Shown: in pieces, positions 52,929 to 61,056 of the stretch
How positions within the stretch are numbered: position 1 is the first letter of the stretch
Layout: the number at the start of each line of letters is the position of its first letter
Assembly: GCA_024275165.1 (NCBI GenBank)
Contig: JAJRZQ010000036.1
Location: forward strand, 24,919-88,918
Length of the DNA stretch: 64,000 nt
Direction: 5' to 3'
Origin: a bacterium
Lineage (GTDB): Bacteria; SAR324; XYD2-FULL-50-16
Notes under the pieces: model-generated
Databases searched by the model: none
Seen by the model: only the letters and a program-made list of their open reading frames with translations
Told to the model about the DNA's origin: nothing
Position numbers and translations under genes: made by a program

Positions 52929-54680
52929 TTATTTGTTTATTTCGTTAAAAATCAGATTCATGCGGTCTTGGACTTCTAAAAAGGCAGACCATACCGCTGG
53001 GCTAAAGCGGTCTGAGCCCGTAATTCCGGTGCGATCATCTTCGGATAAAATACGGAAGGTTTTCTCATGGGAAAATTCCGGTTTGTATTGCCTTGAACTA
53101 CGCAAAGCATCGTAGCTATCAGCCAATCCAACAATCAAAGCCTCAACGGGAATTTCATCCCCCTTTAAGGGAGACAACTCCCGATAGCTTGCCAGATCAT
53201 TGCTCAACTCAGCTTGCTGGTGATTAGGTTGAAGCAAGTTGGGGTAGCCCGCTCCATTGTAGGATTGATGATGGTGCAGGGCGATATTAAAGGCCAGCTC
53301 TAGTTTTGGGTCTTGCTGCGAGGCAAAGTTCATCATGGTTTGGATAATTTTCGCCCCAAAAATCGTATGCATTTGCATTTTTTCTCTTTGTTCCAGGTTA
53401 TATTTCCCCGAAAACTTGATTAAATCGGGCATGGCAACCTTTCCAATATCATGTAAAGCGGCGACTTGAGAAATAGACTTAATAAAGCGAGGCGACATCT
53501 GCATTTGCTCGGCAAGCAAGGCGGAATACCGGTTGACCCGCAAGATGTGCTTGCCTGTAATCTCGTCGCTAAATTCAGCGGCAGCGCAAAGCCCCATGAC
53601 CTTTTGCAAAAATTGCTCTTCATTTTTAATCGCCAAGTCAACTAAAAAAAAGAGAGAATGGGAGGTATTCATGAGGGAATGAAGAAATAATTCATCCTCT
53701 TGGTTTTCTTGATTTTTAGACTGAATCTTATTGAAGGCAATAATGGAAGTATCCCCCTCATGGTAATTGATAAAGTGCCGAATGGGCTCACCTACAAAGG
53801 TTTTAATCCTAGGGTCAAAGGGATATTTTTGTTCAAAATCCTCTTGTGTCATGTCCTCGGTTTTTTGGGCTTGCACCAGCCGTTGCTGCTTGCGCGAAAG
53901 AAGGATCGGGGCGGAAGAATCAAACTCTAAGGCAATCGCTTCTGAACGGATCAGTTCTGCTTCTTGATACTTGCTGGCTTGCCCAATCCAATTGCCGCTC
54001 TTGTCTTTCAGGGCAATAAAGGTGGCCTGATAACCCATCCCCAAAATAAAGGGGGCCAAGCGCTGGTAGATATCTGATTTTTGGGTGAAGTCTTCTAACT
54101 GCCGGATAATTTGATCGCTATAATTGGAAATAGCGAAAATACGCTCATGTAGTCTTTTGACCGAGGAGATATTATCCATCCATACTAAGATGCTATCCTC
54201 CCCCCCCGCATAGAGCAGGCGTTTCACCTTAACCGCATACCACAAATGGCTTTGCTCTGCGTAAAATTCAAAAACCTGAATTTGCTTTTTCTTAGAATAA
54301 AAATGCTCCACCATTGTTTTTACAGCGGTCTCACTAAGGTATTGGGCTAGGTTAGAAACCCCTAAGCTGGCAAAATACTTCTGGGTCTTGCCCATCGCCA
54401 AAACAATTTCACCCCTATGATCCATCACAAAGGCGGGGTCTTTTCGCTCTAAGGGAAGCATGGCAAGCAAGGCTTGAAACCTGTTTTTGTATTTTACGCT
54501 GGAACGAGAAAAAACCTGAACCAAAAAGGGAATGACAAAACCCATCGGAGTCGCAAAAATATTCCCCGTGCCAAACCAATTGATGCTGCCCCCGATTAAG
54601 GCCGCGTTGAACAAGATTTGAGGGTTCGCCATTTCCTGAATGAAAAAACGATAAAACGGTTGTACCGGGTTTTTTAGCAT
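52929..54680 (-). CDS. PAS/HD-GYP cyclic-di-GMP phosphodiesterase-like protein
   Basis: A 583-residue protein. A short hydrophobic N-terminus (LFNAALIGGSINWFG, MGFVIPFLVQVF) is followed by a PAS-like region around 80-190, a GAF-like region, and a C-terminal HD-GYP domain with AALHDIGKVAMPDL near residue 408, MHTIFGAKII, HHHQSYNGAGYP near 475 and LADSYDALRSSRQYKP. The complete HD and GYP motifs predict c-di-GMP hydrolysis. I use ATG 54680, which has AGGG eight bases upstream, instead of the in-frame TTG six bases earlier. It lies between arsM and the NapH-like gene with gaps of 21 and 10 bases, so it is in the same transcript. Confidence 0.85.
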   Translation of the reverse strand: MLKNPVQPFYRFFIQEMANPQILFNAALIGGSINWFGTGNIFATPMGFVIPFLVQVFSRSSVKYKNRFQALLAMLPLERKDPAFVMDHRGEIVLAMGKTQKYFASLGVSNLAQYLSETAVKTMVEHFYSKKKQIQVFEFYAEQSHLWYAVKVKRLLYAGGEDSILVWMDNISSVKRLHERIFAISNYSDQIIRQLEDFTQKSDIYQRLAPFILGMGYQATFIALKDKSGNWIGQASKYQEAELIRSEAIALEFDSSAPILLSRKQQRLVQAQKTEDMTQEDFEQKYPFDPRIKTFVGEPIRHFINYHEGDTSIIAFNKIQSKNQENQEDELFLHSLMNTSHSLFFLVDLAIKNEEQFLQKVMGLCAAAEFSDEITGKHILRVNRYSALLAEQMQMSPRFIKSISQVAALHDIGKVAMPDLIKFSGKYNLEQREKMQMHTIFGAKIIQTMMNFASQQDPKLELAFNIALHHHQSYNGAGYPNLLQPNHQQAELSNDLASYRELSPLKGDEIPVEALIVGLADSYDALRSSRQYKPEFSHEKTFRILSEDDRTGITGSDRFSPAVWSAFLEVQDRMNLIFNEINK

Positions 54681-54690
54681 AAACAAGTCC

Positions 54691-55803
54691 CTATTCGATT
54701 CGGTTTGGAGTTACTATTTTATTTATGGGCTTAAAACTTAAGGCATCCTTGGGGCAAATGTCGATACAACCACCGCAACCGATACAAAGGGTTTGGTTTA
54801 AGCCAAAACTACCTTGGATCGGAGTTTTATCCTTGTGCGCGTATTGAGCTACATCAATCCCCATCGGGCAGGCCTGGGAACAGAGGTTTAAGCCTTTGCA
54901 ATTTTCATTGGCCACCACTTCAAACTTAGACCCGGCGTAGCGACCAAAGAGTTCCATCCCCTTAGCCAAGGGGCAACCAAAGCGGCACCAAACGCGAGTG
55001 CCCAAAAAAGGATAGGCCCCTACCCCCACCAAAGCGCCAAAAATATAATCCACGGCAATATCTTGATAGTACTTTCCCGCTAAAAGTAAAGATTCGGCGG
55101 TAAATAATTTGAGCATATCAAAAAAAAGAACAAATCCATAGGCCAAACCGAGAATCAGCAAGAGGGTTTGCAAAGGTTCTGTTTTTTTGGCTCTTGGGCT
55201 CGTGGGGGTTTTATGTTTGACCCAGTTCTTGCCCCAAGAGGTCACCCCGATGGTTTCGGCCAAGTTGCCGCAGGCGCAAAACCAGGAACAATATCGCTTG
55301 CCAAAAAACCAGACCGAAAGGGGAACCAAACCAAAAACATAAAAAATCCCTCCCCAAGAAGTAAAGGCTTTGGATACATACACATAGGCATCTAAAGTTG
55401 TGGGAGCAACCGGGTCATAAAATAAATCCTGCCCCTTAAGCCAAGGTATGATCACAAAGGGAAGCAGAAAAAAAAACAGGAGTTGCGCCACAAAGATACT
55501 GGTGAACTTCGCTCTTTGGTACCGGGATAAGGCGGGATTCTTCCCCTTTTTATAAGGTGACTTCCCCTGGACTACGACCTTGCCGGCGATAAAACAGACT
55601 AAAGCGGTATAGCCCAAGCCATACCAAAAAGCGGGATGCTTATCGAGGAAAAAAAAACTTCGCACATCGTGAACCCAGCCTAATTGCACAACAAGTTCAT
55701 GACACTTGTAAACCCCGTAGCCCACGATTACTAAAGGGAGATAAAAAACTATAAAAACCCGTTCTAAATTAGATCGTTGATAGACCCCTTTTGCGTAACT
55801 CAT
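54691..55803 (-). CDS. NapH-like membrane ferredoxin (4Fe-4S)
   Basis: A 370-residue membrane protein with about five helices and the NapH/RdxA/NosR-type Cys motifs: RYCSWFCACGNLAE and WCRFGCPLAKGME in the membrane part, then two soluble clusters, NCKGLNLCSQACPMGIDV and CIGCGGCIDICPKDAL. It passes electrons across or along the inner membrane, typically from menaquinol. No terminal reductase is adjacent. Its place between HD-GYP and DUF547/ArsS suggests it could supply reducing power to the arsenic pathway, which is inference. ATG 55803 is preferred to an adjacent GTG. Confidence 0.85.
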   Translation of the reverse strand: MSYAKGVYQRSNLERVFIVFYLPLVIVGYGVYKCHELVVQLGWVHDVRSFFFLDKHPAFWYGLGYTALVCFIAGKVVVQGKSPYKKGKNPALSRYQRAKFTSIFVAQLLFFFLLPFVIIPWLKGQDLFYDPVAPTTLDAYVYVSKAFTSWGGIFYVFGLVPLSVWFFGKRYCSWFCACGNLAETIGVTSWGKNWVKHKTPTSPRAKKTEPLQTLLLILGLAYGFVLFFDMLKLFTAESLLLAGKYYQDIAVDYIFGALVGVGAYPFLGTRVWCRFGCPLAKGMELFGRYAGSKFEVVANENCKGLNLCSQACPMGIDVAQYAHKDKTPIQGSFGLNQTLCIGCGGCIDICPKDALSFKPINKIVTPNRIE

Positions 55804-56001
55804 CACTTCATCCGGTTCATAAAAAATTCAAACTAAAAGCGGCTTGGATTGTCGTTGCAACGAAAATGATTCCTCCCACAAATAAGGGTCAGGGCTATTT
55901 TCTCTCCTTCAAGCCATCCATTTACGCTGCGCCTTGAGTTGGCGGATCCTCCCTGACCCACCTGCAAACCTCTGAATTTTTCAAAGGTTGTTTTAGTCGA
56001 A

Positions 56002-56769
56002 CTAAATTCGATTGAGCGACCAATCGTAATCCAAAAAACTCAATTTCGCTTTTTGACTTTTAATCTGGACTTGCTCCGCTTTATTTGGGGTAATCCCTTC
56101 AGCTATAAAGTTTTCCACCGAGCCTGCGGCATGGATAAAGTCTTCTGCAAACCAAGAAAAAATCTTCGAAAGGTACAATGTATTGGTTTTAGGGTCATAG
56201 CGATTTCTGCTGGAGTCGCCCAAAAAGGCCATCTTGGCCTGTTCCAGTTGCCGGTCTAGGCTTGGAGCCAAGTAGGGGCGATTCGATAAGGCGGGGCAAC
56301 CCACCGAGGCGCAGACAATGGCAAAGTGAATTCGCGGCTCGTTGTATTTTCCCCTCAGCCATTGGTGTTCCAAGGCGTCTAAATTATGGATTTCCCCTAA
56401 GAGGGTGAAGAATTCCTTGTCCCAGGGACCGGAAAACCAACCTCCTAAATCCTTGATGGAATCGAGACGGGGATACTTCGTCAAAATAAGCTTTAAGGTA
56501 TAGGCATTGTAGGCATTGATCAAAAAAGACAACTGCTCGGGTTGGCTCCAGGCATTGAACTCTTGGAGGGGAACCCGTTCTAAGTCTCTTAGGTAGGCGT
56601 TGAGCTGACCTCGATGTTGTTGGAGCCAGGCATAATTGACCTGAGACCTTGCCCCCTGAAGGCGTACCGATTTTTCCAGCAGGGCTGCGAACTGGGTATG
56701 GCCAGCGTCAAAGGCCTGTAGAGGGGGAACCAAAAGAAACAAAAATAAAAAAAGAATTAGATTTCTCAA
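56002..56769 (-). CDS. DUF547 secreted protein
   Basis: A 255-residue exported protein: signal peptide NLILFLFLFLLVPPLQAF, then a DUF547 domain with NYAWLQQHRGQLNAYLRDLE, LSFLINAYNAYTLKLILTKY, the NLDALEHQWLRGKYNEPRIH segment, HFAIVCASVGCPALSNRPY and FLGDSSRNRYDPKTNTLYLS. DUF547 proteins have a papain-like fold with a Cys/His pair; the Cys in VCASVGCP and His are present. The start is TTG 56769, overlapping the ArsS stop as TTGA. DUF547 genes are repeatedly found beside arsS genes, and a processing or transport role is possible. Confidence 0.85.
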   Translation of the reverse strand: MRNLILFLFLFLLVPPLQAFDAGHTQFAALLEKSVRLQGARSQVNYAWLQQHRGQLNAYLRDLERVPLQEFNAWSQPEQLSFLINAYNAYTLKLILTKYPRLDSIKDLGGWFSGPWDKEFFTLLGEIHNLDALEHQWLRGKYNEPRIHFAIVCASVGCPALSNRPYLAPSLDRQLEQAKMAFLGDSSRNRYDPKTNTLYLSKIFSWFAEDFIHAAGSVENFIAEGITPNKAEQVQIKSQKAKLSFLDYDWSLNRI

Positions 56770-57746
56770 GAGGCCCCCTCTACGGCAAGCGCTCCCCCGC
56801 AAGAACTTCCCGCTCCCGCTGTGCAACCAAAACAATGTTCAGCAAAAGCAATGGACTGACCCGCTAAGTCTAAGCTTTGTATCTGAGTCACATCTTGCGC
56901 GTAAGCGCCAAAGCCCATCGCTTGATTGAAATCGCAATCAAACAATTGCCCTCGGTAATCTATTGAAACCAAACTTTTGCACATCACCGCCTCCACAGCC
57001 TTGGGGTTAAAATTCGCCTGCAATAATTCTTGATAGGCCTCATATTGGTTTTCTTTGTGTAAGAAACGGGCAAAACGCCGAATCGGCATATTGGTAAGGG
57101 TAAAGAGTTGGTTAAAACGGATGCCAAAATCATGGGCAAGGCGTTTGCGATATTCGGCTTCCAAATTCGCTTGATCCCCAGGGAGAAAGGCCCCACCGGG
57201 GTTGTAAACCAAGTTTAATTCCAACGCTCCCTGGCCGTAACCTAATTGATTTAACTGTTGTAGAACCCGTATACTTTGCCCAAACACCCCCTTGCCTCGT
57301 TGCTGGTCCACATTTTTTTCCCCGTAACAGGGCAGAGAGGCGACGATTTTCACCCCGTTCCGGGCCATCCAAGCGGCTGTATCTTCTTGACCCGGCTCAA
57401 GCAAAATCGTTAAATTACAACGATCCGTGACGGCAAGCTTAAGCTTGCGAACCTCTTGGACAAAAAACCGAAAATGAGGGTTCATTTCCGGGGCTCCACC
57501 GGTCAAATCGACCTCTTGAATCGTCGGGGTCGCTCGCAGCAATTCAAGCAATCGTTGCAGGGTGGCCAAACTCATCACCTCGGTTCTGCCGGGGCCGGCC
57601 GCTTGGTGGCAATGCTCACAAGCCTGATTGCAGAGCCGACCCAGATTGACTTGCAAAACCTCGGTTTTCCCTCGCTGGGTTGAAAGAGACTCCTGCTCTA
57701 ATTTGTTTAAAAACGAATTCTGTGAAAAAGAGGGCTGTTGGTTCAT
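56766..57746 (-). CDS. arsS: Arsenosugar biosynthesis radical SAM protein
   Basis: A 326-residue ArsS-type radical SAM enzyme. It has CNQACEHCHQAAGPGRTEVM (SAM cluster C39, C43, C46), EVDLTGGAPEMNPHF, SLPCYGEKNVDQQRGKGVF, LELNLVYNPGGAFLPG and the C-terminal auxiliary Cys set HCFGCTAGAGSSCGG. In characterised systems ArsS uses SAM to add a 5'-deoxyadenosyl group to dimethylated arsenic made by ArsM, giving arsenosugar precursors. AAAGGA before the ATG fixes the start. It heads the minus-strand run after the sigma/anti-sigma pair, 68 bases downstream of it. Confidence 0.9.
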   Translation of the reverse strand: MNQQPSFSQNSFLNKLEQESLSTQRGKTEVLQVNLGRLCNQACEHCHQAAGPGRTEVMSLATLQRLLELLRATPTIQEVDLTGGAPEMNPHFRFFVQEVRKLKLAVTDRCNLTILLEPGQEDTAAWMARNGVKIVASLPCYGEKNVDQQRGKGVFGQSIRVLQQLNQLGYGQGALELNLVYNPGGAFLPGDQANLEAEYRKRLAHDFGIRFNQLFTLTNMPIRRFARFLHKENQYEAYQELLQANFNPKAVEAVMCKSLVSIDYRGQLFDCDFNQAMGFGAYAQDVTQIQSLDLAGQSIAFAEHCFGCTAGAGSSCGGALAVEGAS

Positions 57747-57814
57747 GAGTTCCTTTACTATTTATCTTATCTATTCGTAACCAAGTTACTGAAGGTTACA
57801 AAAAGCCAAATTGT

Positions 57815-58453
57815 TTACCAGTGCAGGACTTTCTTCCCCACCATAAAGCCCAAAAGGGTAAAGAGAATCGTGGGGGCAAGGTGCCAAGCCAGTTGATGAT
57901 AAATGCCGTCATTTTGCTCCAAAAGCATTAAGGCAAAATTGCCCATTGAAGTGGCCAACAAAAGAGATAACGCCCCAGACCAGGCAGGCAACACCGGGGC
58001 AAGCCGCTTGATTTGAGCAAACTGAAAGGTCCCGGGAAGAAGCAGAAAAAGCATGCAGTTCTTGATGCAAAACATATTCAATTCATGGGGATGAATGAGT
58101 TCGGGGCGATTCAACCAAATTTGCTGTAAAGTCACCACCAAACTCAACGCCCAAAGCCCTGCGGGGATAAAAGGAAGCAGACGAACCCAATGGGGAGATT
58201 GCAGGTCTGGAATGGCGATCCAACAAGAAACAGAGGCACTGGCAATGGCGGTAAGTCCAAGCAGGATGAGGTTGGTTAGGTATACAGGCTGAGCCAGTTT
58301 GAGGGCCAAATCCGGCCTTAACGAATAGATGCTGCCGAGCAAGAACAAAAACCCCACGCTAAAGCCCAAACCCCGCATGGCCCCACCCCAAGGACTGCAA
58401 ACCGAGATTTTTGCTTCTTCACTTAAAGAGGCGATTAAACTTTGATTACTCAT
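57815..58453 (-). CDS. NrsF-like (DUF1109) anti-sigma factor
   Basis: A 212-residue protein with six membrane helices (LGFSVGFLFLLGSIYSL, LTNLILLGLTAIASASVS, LLPFIPAGLWALSLVVTL, CMLFLLLPGTFQFA, LSLLLATSMGNFALML, LAPTILFTLLGFMVG). Cys at positions 40-190 resemble those of NrsF, the membrane anti-sigma factor that holds an ECF sigma under heavy-metal or redox control. It overlaps the sigma gene by eight bases, the usual arrangement. Metal or arsenic responsiveness of this pair is inferred from NrsF and from the downstream arsenic genes. Confidence 0.8.
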   Translation of the reverse strand: MSNQSLIASLSEEAKISVCSPWGGAMRGLGFSVGFLFLLGSIYSLRPDLALKLAQPVYLTNLILLGLTAIASASVSCWIAIPDLQSPHWVRLLPFIPAGLWALSLVVTLQQIWLNRPELIHPHELNMFCIKNCMLFLLLPGTFQFAQIKRLAPVLPAWSGALSLLLATSMGNFALMLLEQNDGIYHQLAWHLAPTILFTLLGFMVGKKVLHW

Positions 58454-59012
58454 CTTTGTTTGCTCGAAGTAGGGCCGTAATCCGTTTTAAGCTACGATGA
58501 ACCGACACCTTGACCGCGGTCTCCGTCATCCCCATCTCTTTGGCTGTTTCTTTAGAACTGTAGCCTTCAATTTTCGTCATTTGCACCAATTTTCTTTGTT
58601 TGGGCGGTAACTGATCTAGTGAATCTTTGAGTTGTTCGCTCAACCCCTCCCCAAAGGTTACATGGCGATCTTCTTTTTCTTGTTCTAAGTTAGCTGAAAA
58701 AGCTTGTTCTAGATTATTACGACGATAACTGCTTCGAAAGTGATCTTTCATACGAAAATTCGCAATGGCGAACATCCAGGGTTTAAAGGGGCGATGAGAT
58801 TGGTAGGTATGACGCGATTTATGAATCGAAATCAGGCATTCTTGAATCAGATCGTTTAAGTCCTCTGGATTGTTGACCTGGGAACGCAACATAGATTTGA
58901 GCATTCGTTCACATTGCCCCAGCAATTTTGCGTAAGCCGCCTGATCCCCCTGTTGCGCCCGGAGCATCAAACTTTCTAAGCTTTCCTCGGCTTCCTTACT
59001 CAATGTATTCAT
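58446..59012 (-). CDS. ECF RNA polymerase sigma factor
   Basis: A 188-residue sigma-70 family ECF factor. Region 2 has LNDLIQECLISIHKSRHTY and KPWMFAIANFRMKDHFR; region 4 has SLDQLPPKQRKLVQM, EGYSSKETAKEMGMTETAVK and VSVHRSLKRI. Together with the overlapping NrsF-like protein it is an ECF41/NrsF-type signalling pair in outline. It likely transcribes the downstream operon through arsS and arsM under envelope or metal stress. An own promoter was not resolved. Confidence 0.85.
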   Translation of the reverse strand: MNTLSKEAEESLESLMLRAQQGDQAAYAKLLGQCERMLKSMLRSQVNNPEDLNDLIQECLISIHKSRHTYQSHRPFKPWMFAIANFRMKDHFRSSYRRNNLEQAFSANLEQEKEDRHVTFGEGLSEQLKDSLDQLPPKQRKLVQMTKIEGYSSKETAKEMGMTETAVKVSVHRSLKRITALLRANKDE

Positions 59013-59177
59013 CCAAACTGATTTGCCTCACTCTTTTAAAACTCGAATCAATAAATAGCCTTGCGATTGATTTTGTAGGTTGTCAATCAAGTTTAAAAAT
59101 CCCCTAAAGGAGGTTGACTTTTTTGACCTCTAGAGGGGGACGAGTCCCCTATAACACAGGGAAAAGCATGATTTTAC

Positions 59178-59206
59178 TTGACTTTATAGACGACCGGTCA
59201 TATTGT
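59178..59206 (+). promoter_or_regulatory. Promoter with embedded TetR operator
   Basis: TTGACT (59178-59183) and TATTGT (59201-59206) are separated by exactly 17 bases, a good sigma-70 pair. The spacer holds ACGACCGGTCAT with its palindromic core GACCGGTC, which would block RNA polymerase when bound. The 15-base string ACGACCGGTCATATT recurs exactly at 59870, flanking the same regulator gene. Confidence 0.7.
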
Positions 59207-59236
59207 CAATTGAGAATGAAGCGAAAAGAAAAAAGG

Positions 59237-59833
59237 ATGAAACAGAATTTTAAACGAGAAGAAACCCACCGCCGCCTATTGGACACAGGGTTATCCCTAT
59301 TTATTCAGCAAGGGTATCATGGTACGGGGGTCAAAGAGGTTGTGGATCAAGCGCAAACGCCAAAGGGCTCTTTTTATACCTATTTTTCCAGCAAGGAAGC
59401 CTTTGCGGGAGCCGTTGTCGAACACTTTGCCCAACAAGGCATTGAACACTTAGAAGCCACCCTATGCCAAGCAAAAACCCCCTTCGAGGGCCTTTATTCT
59501 TTTTTCCAACTGAATCGAGACCGCTTTATGGCGCAAAACCTTACAGGAGGGTGCTTGCTTGGTAATTTCTCCAACGAGCTCGGGGCACAAGCCTTGGAAA
59601 TCACCCCTCACCTCTTAAAGGGCTTTGCGAATCTTTCAAATCGTCTTGCTGATCTTATCAAAGAGGCCCAAAGAGAAGGGCAAATTCGCGTTGATTTACC
59701 TCCTGCCACCTTAGCCGACCTCTTACTCAATGGCTGGGAGGGCGCCTTAATGAGAGCCAAAATACAACGCAGCGTAAACCCCTTAAATCAATTTTTGCGA
59801 AATTATTTTGAGGTGTTGCTTTGCGCAGCATAA
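59237..59833 (+). CDS. TetR-family regulator, likely autorepressor
   Basis: A 198-residue TetR regulator. The HTH is THRRLLDTGLSLFIQQGYHG, TGVKEVVDQAQTPKGSFYTY and FSSKEAFAGAVV. The C-terminal domain has NLTGGCLLGNFSNELGAQAL, a pattern of TetR regulators that control small-molecule or electrophile response genes (NemR-like type). I begin at the ATG 59237, which gives the standard N-terminus; 59216 is also in frame. An operator sits in its own promoter, and an identical one lies upstream of the peroxiredoxin-like gene it precedes. Confidence 0.8.
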   Translation: MKQNFKREETHRRLLDTGLSLFIQQGYHGTGVKEVVDQAQTPKGSFYTYFSSKEAFAGAVVEHFAQQGIEHLEATLCQAKTPFEGLYSFFQLNRDRFMAQNLTGGCLLGNFSNELGAQALEITPHLLKGFANLSNRLADLIKEAQREGQIRVDLPPATLADLLLNGWEGALMRAKIQRSVNPLNQFLRNYFEVLLCAA

Positions 59834-59869
59834 ATGGATGATGGACGATGGAGCATGGATAAAATTTAA

Positions 59870-59884
59870 ACGACCGGTCATATT
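59870..59884 (+). promoter_or_regulatory. Second TetR operator, upstream of the peroxiredoxin-like gene
   Basis: ACGACCGGTCATATT, identical in 15 bases to the site in the TetR promoter. No strong -35 is seen here, but the TATTTG at 59881-59886 sits where the other site has its -10. It lies 138 bases before the start of the gene at 60022. Confidence 0.65.
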
Positions 59885-60021
59885 TGCCCTTTCCCTGCCC
59901 CTTGCCGGAAGATCAATCCGCAGGGCCAGGCCCGCAACCATAGGATGCGTTCAGCTTACCCGAAGCGAAGCGGCCCCTGCAACCCTTTAGAAAACCTACG
60001 CACTCAACACAAAAAGGTCAG

Positions 60022-60567
60022 ATGAGATTACAAAAGGGGCAGCAAGTACCCCATTTTCAAGTCAAGGATTTACAGGGAAATGATTATACCCCAGAAAATC
60101 AAAAAGGGAGTTGGACCCTGCTTTCCTTTTATAGATACGCCTCTTGCCCCTTTTGCAATTTAAGGATTTACGAACTTCATTTAAAACACGAAGAATTCAA
60201 AAAGGCGGGGCTAAAGCTTGCGGCAATTTTTCAGTCTCCCAAAGAAAAAATACAAAACCACGCGGGAAACAAAAAATTAGGCTATCCTCTGATCTTTGAC
60301 CCAGAGCAAAAGTTATATCGACTTTTTCAACTCGAAACCTCGTGGAGCGGATTTTTAGGTGGAATGCTGATTAAAATGCCGAGAATGCTCTCTGCGATGC
60401 AAAAGGGCTACCTCCCCGGCAGTATTGAGGGGAAAATCAATCAAATGCCCGCAGACTTTTTAATCGATCCAGAAGGAGTGATCCAGATCGCTTATTATGG
60501 GTCTGATTTAGCCGATCACTTACCCCTGCGCCAAATTACAGAGGCCTTAGAGCAAAAAAAATCGTAA
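60022..60567 (+). CDS. Peroxiredoxin-like (AhpC/TSA) protein
   Basis: A 181-residue redoxin with a CPFCNLRIYELH motif in place of the usual T-x-x-C of peroxiredoxins, after LLSFYRYAS. LAAIFQSPKEKIQNHAG and GYPLIFDPEQKLYRLF follow, ending with LIDPEGVIQIAYYGSDLAD. These PxxC-type members act as peroxidases or disulfide reductases of unknown substrate. It is downstream of an operator shared with the TetR gene, so probably induced with it. AAGG seven bases upstream supports the ATG. Confidence 0.8.
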   Translation: MRLQKGQQVPHFQVKDLQGNDYTPENQKGSWTLLSFYRYASCPFCNLRIYELHLKHEEFKKAGLKLAAIFQSPKEKIQNHAGNKKLGYPLIFDPEQKLYRLFQLETSWSGFLGGMLIKMPRMLSAMQKGYLPGSIEGKINQMPADFLIDPEGVIQIAYYGSDLADHLPLRQITEALEQKKS

Positions 60568-61056
60568 CCCCGCGAAGGTCTTTGTAGGTATAACGAAGTG
60601 GCGGCTTGTCTGCGTAAATCAGAGAACAAGCCGACTTTCTCCCTTGAAAATAATAGGGATCATGATTAAACAATAGAATCTCTTTTTTTTTGCTCACAAC
60701 TCGGTTAGAATTAAGGACCCGCTGAAAAACTCCTTGCCTACCGCTTGTTCAAGCGGTAGGTTCGTGCCCTTCGGGCTGATTATAGCCCTGGGGCGCGTCA
60801 AGTTTTTCCGTCTTTTTGGTGGGGAATGAAATCCACAAGCTCAACGCGAATCAATAAGTCGCGCTTTTTGATTTGGCAAGGCGTCCCCGCCTGACTAGGG
60901 AACTCCGCGTTTTTCAGAGTTTCCTTAAAAAAAGGCTATAAATACATTGCGGCTCCTCAAGGCAATTTAGCGCCAGGCGGTGGCGCAACTTCCCTCCATT
61001 TTGCGTTCAATCTAGGCTTTTTTGCGTCCAAAAGCGTCATCCCCCCATTCTGCAAC
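60568..61056. other. Intergenic region with the inverted 200-bp element
   Basis: No gene seen. It holds the second full copy of the MITE-like element (60720-60919) and ends in an AT-rich stretch before the transporter gene. Overlapping minus-strand frames near 60957-61209 are shadows of the transporter. Confidence 0.5.
60720..60919 (-). mobile_element. 200-bp MITE-like element, copy B (inverted)
   Basis: Terminal repeats CGCTGAAAAAC (one mismatch) and GTTTTTCAGAG bound the same internal blocks as copy A, read on the minus strand, including the CTACCGCTTG/CAAGCGGTAG hairpin and the GCCC/GGGC hairpin. Its 5' end also forms the conserved-loop hairpin (loop TGAAAAACGCG) at 60903-60926. Confidence 0.65.
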
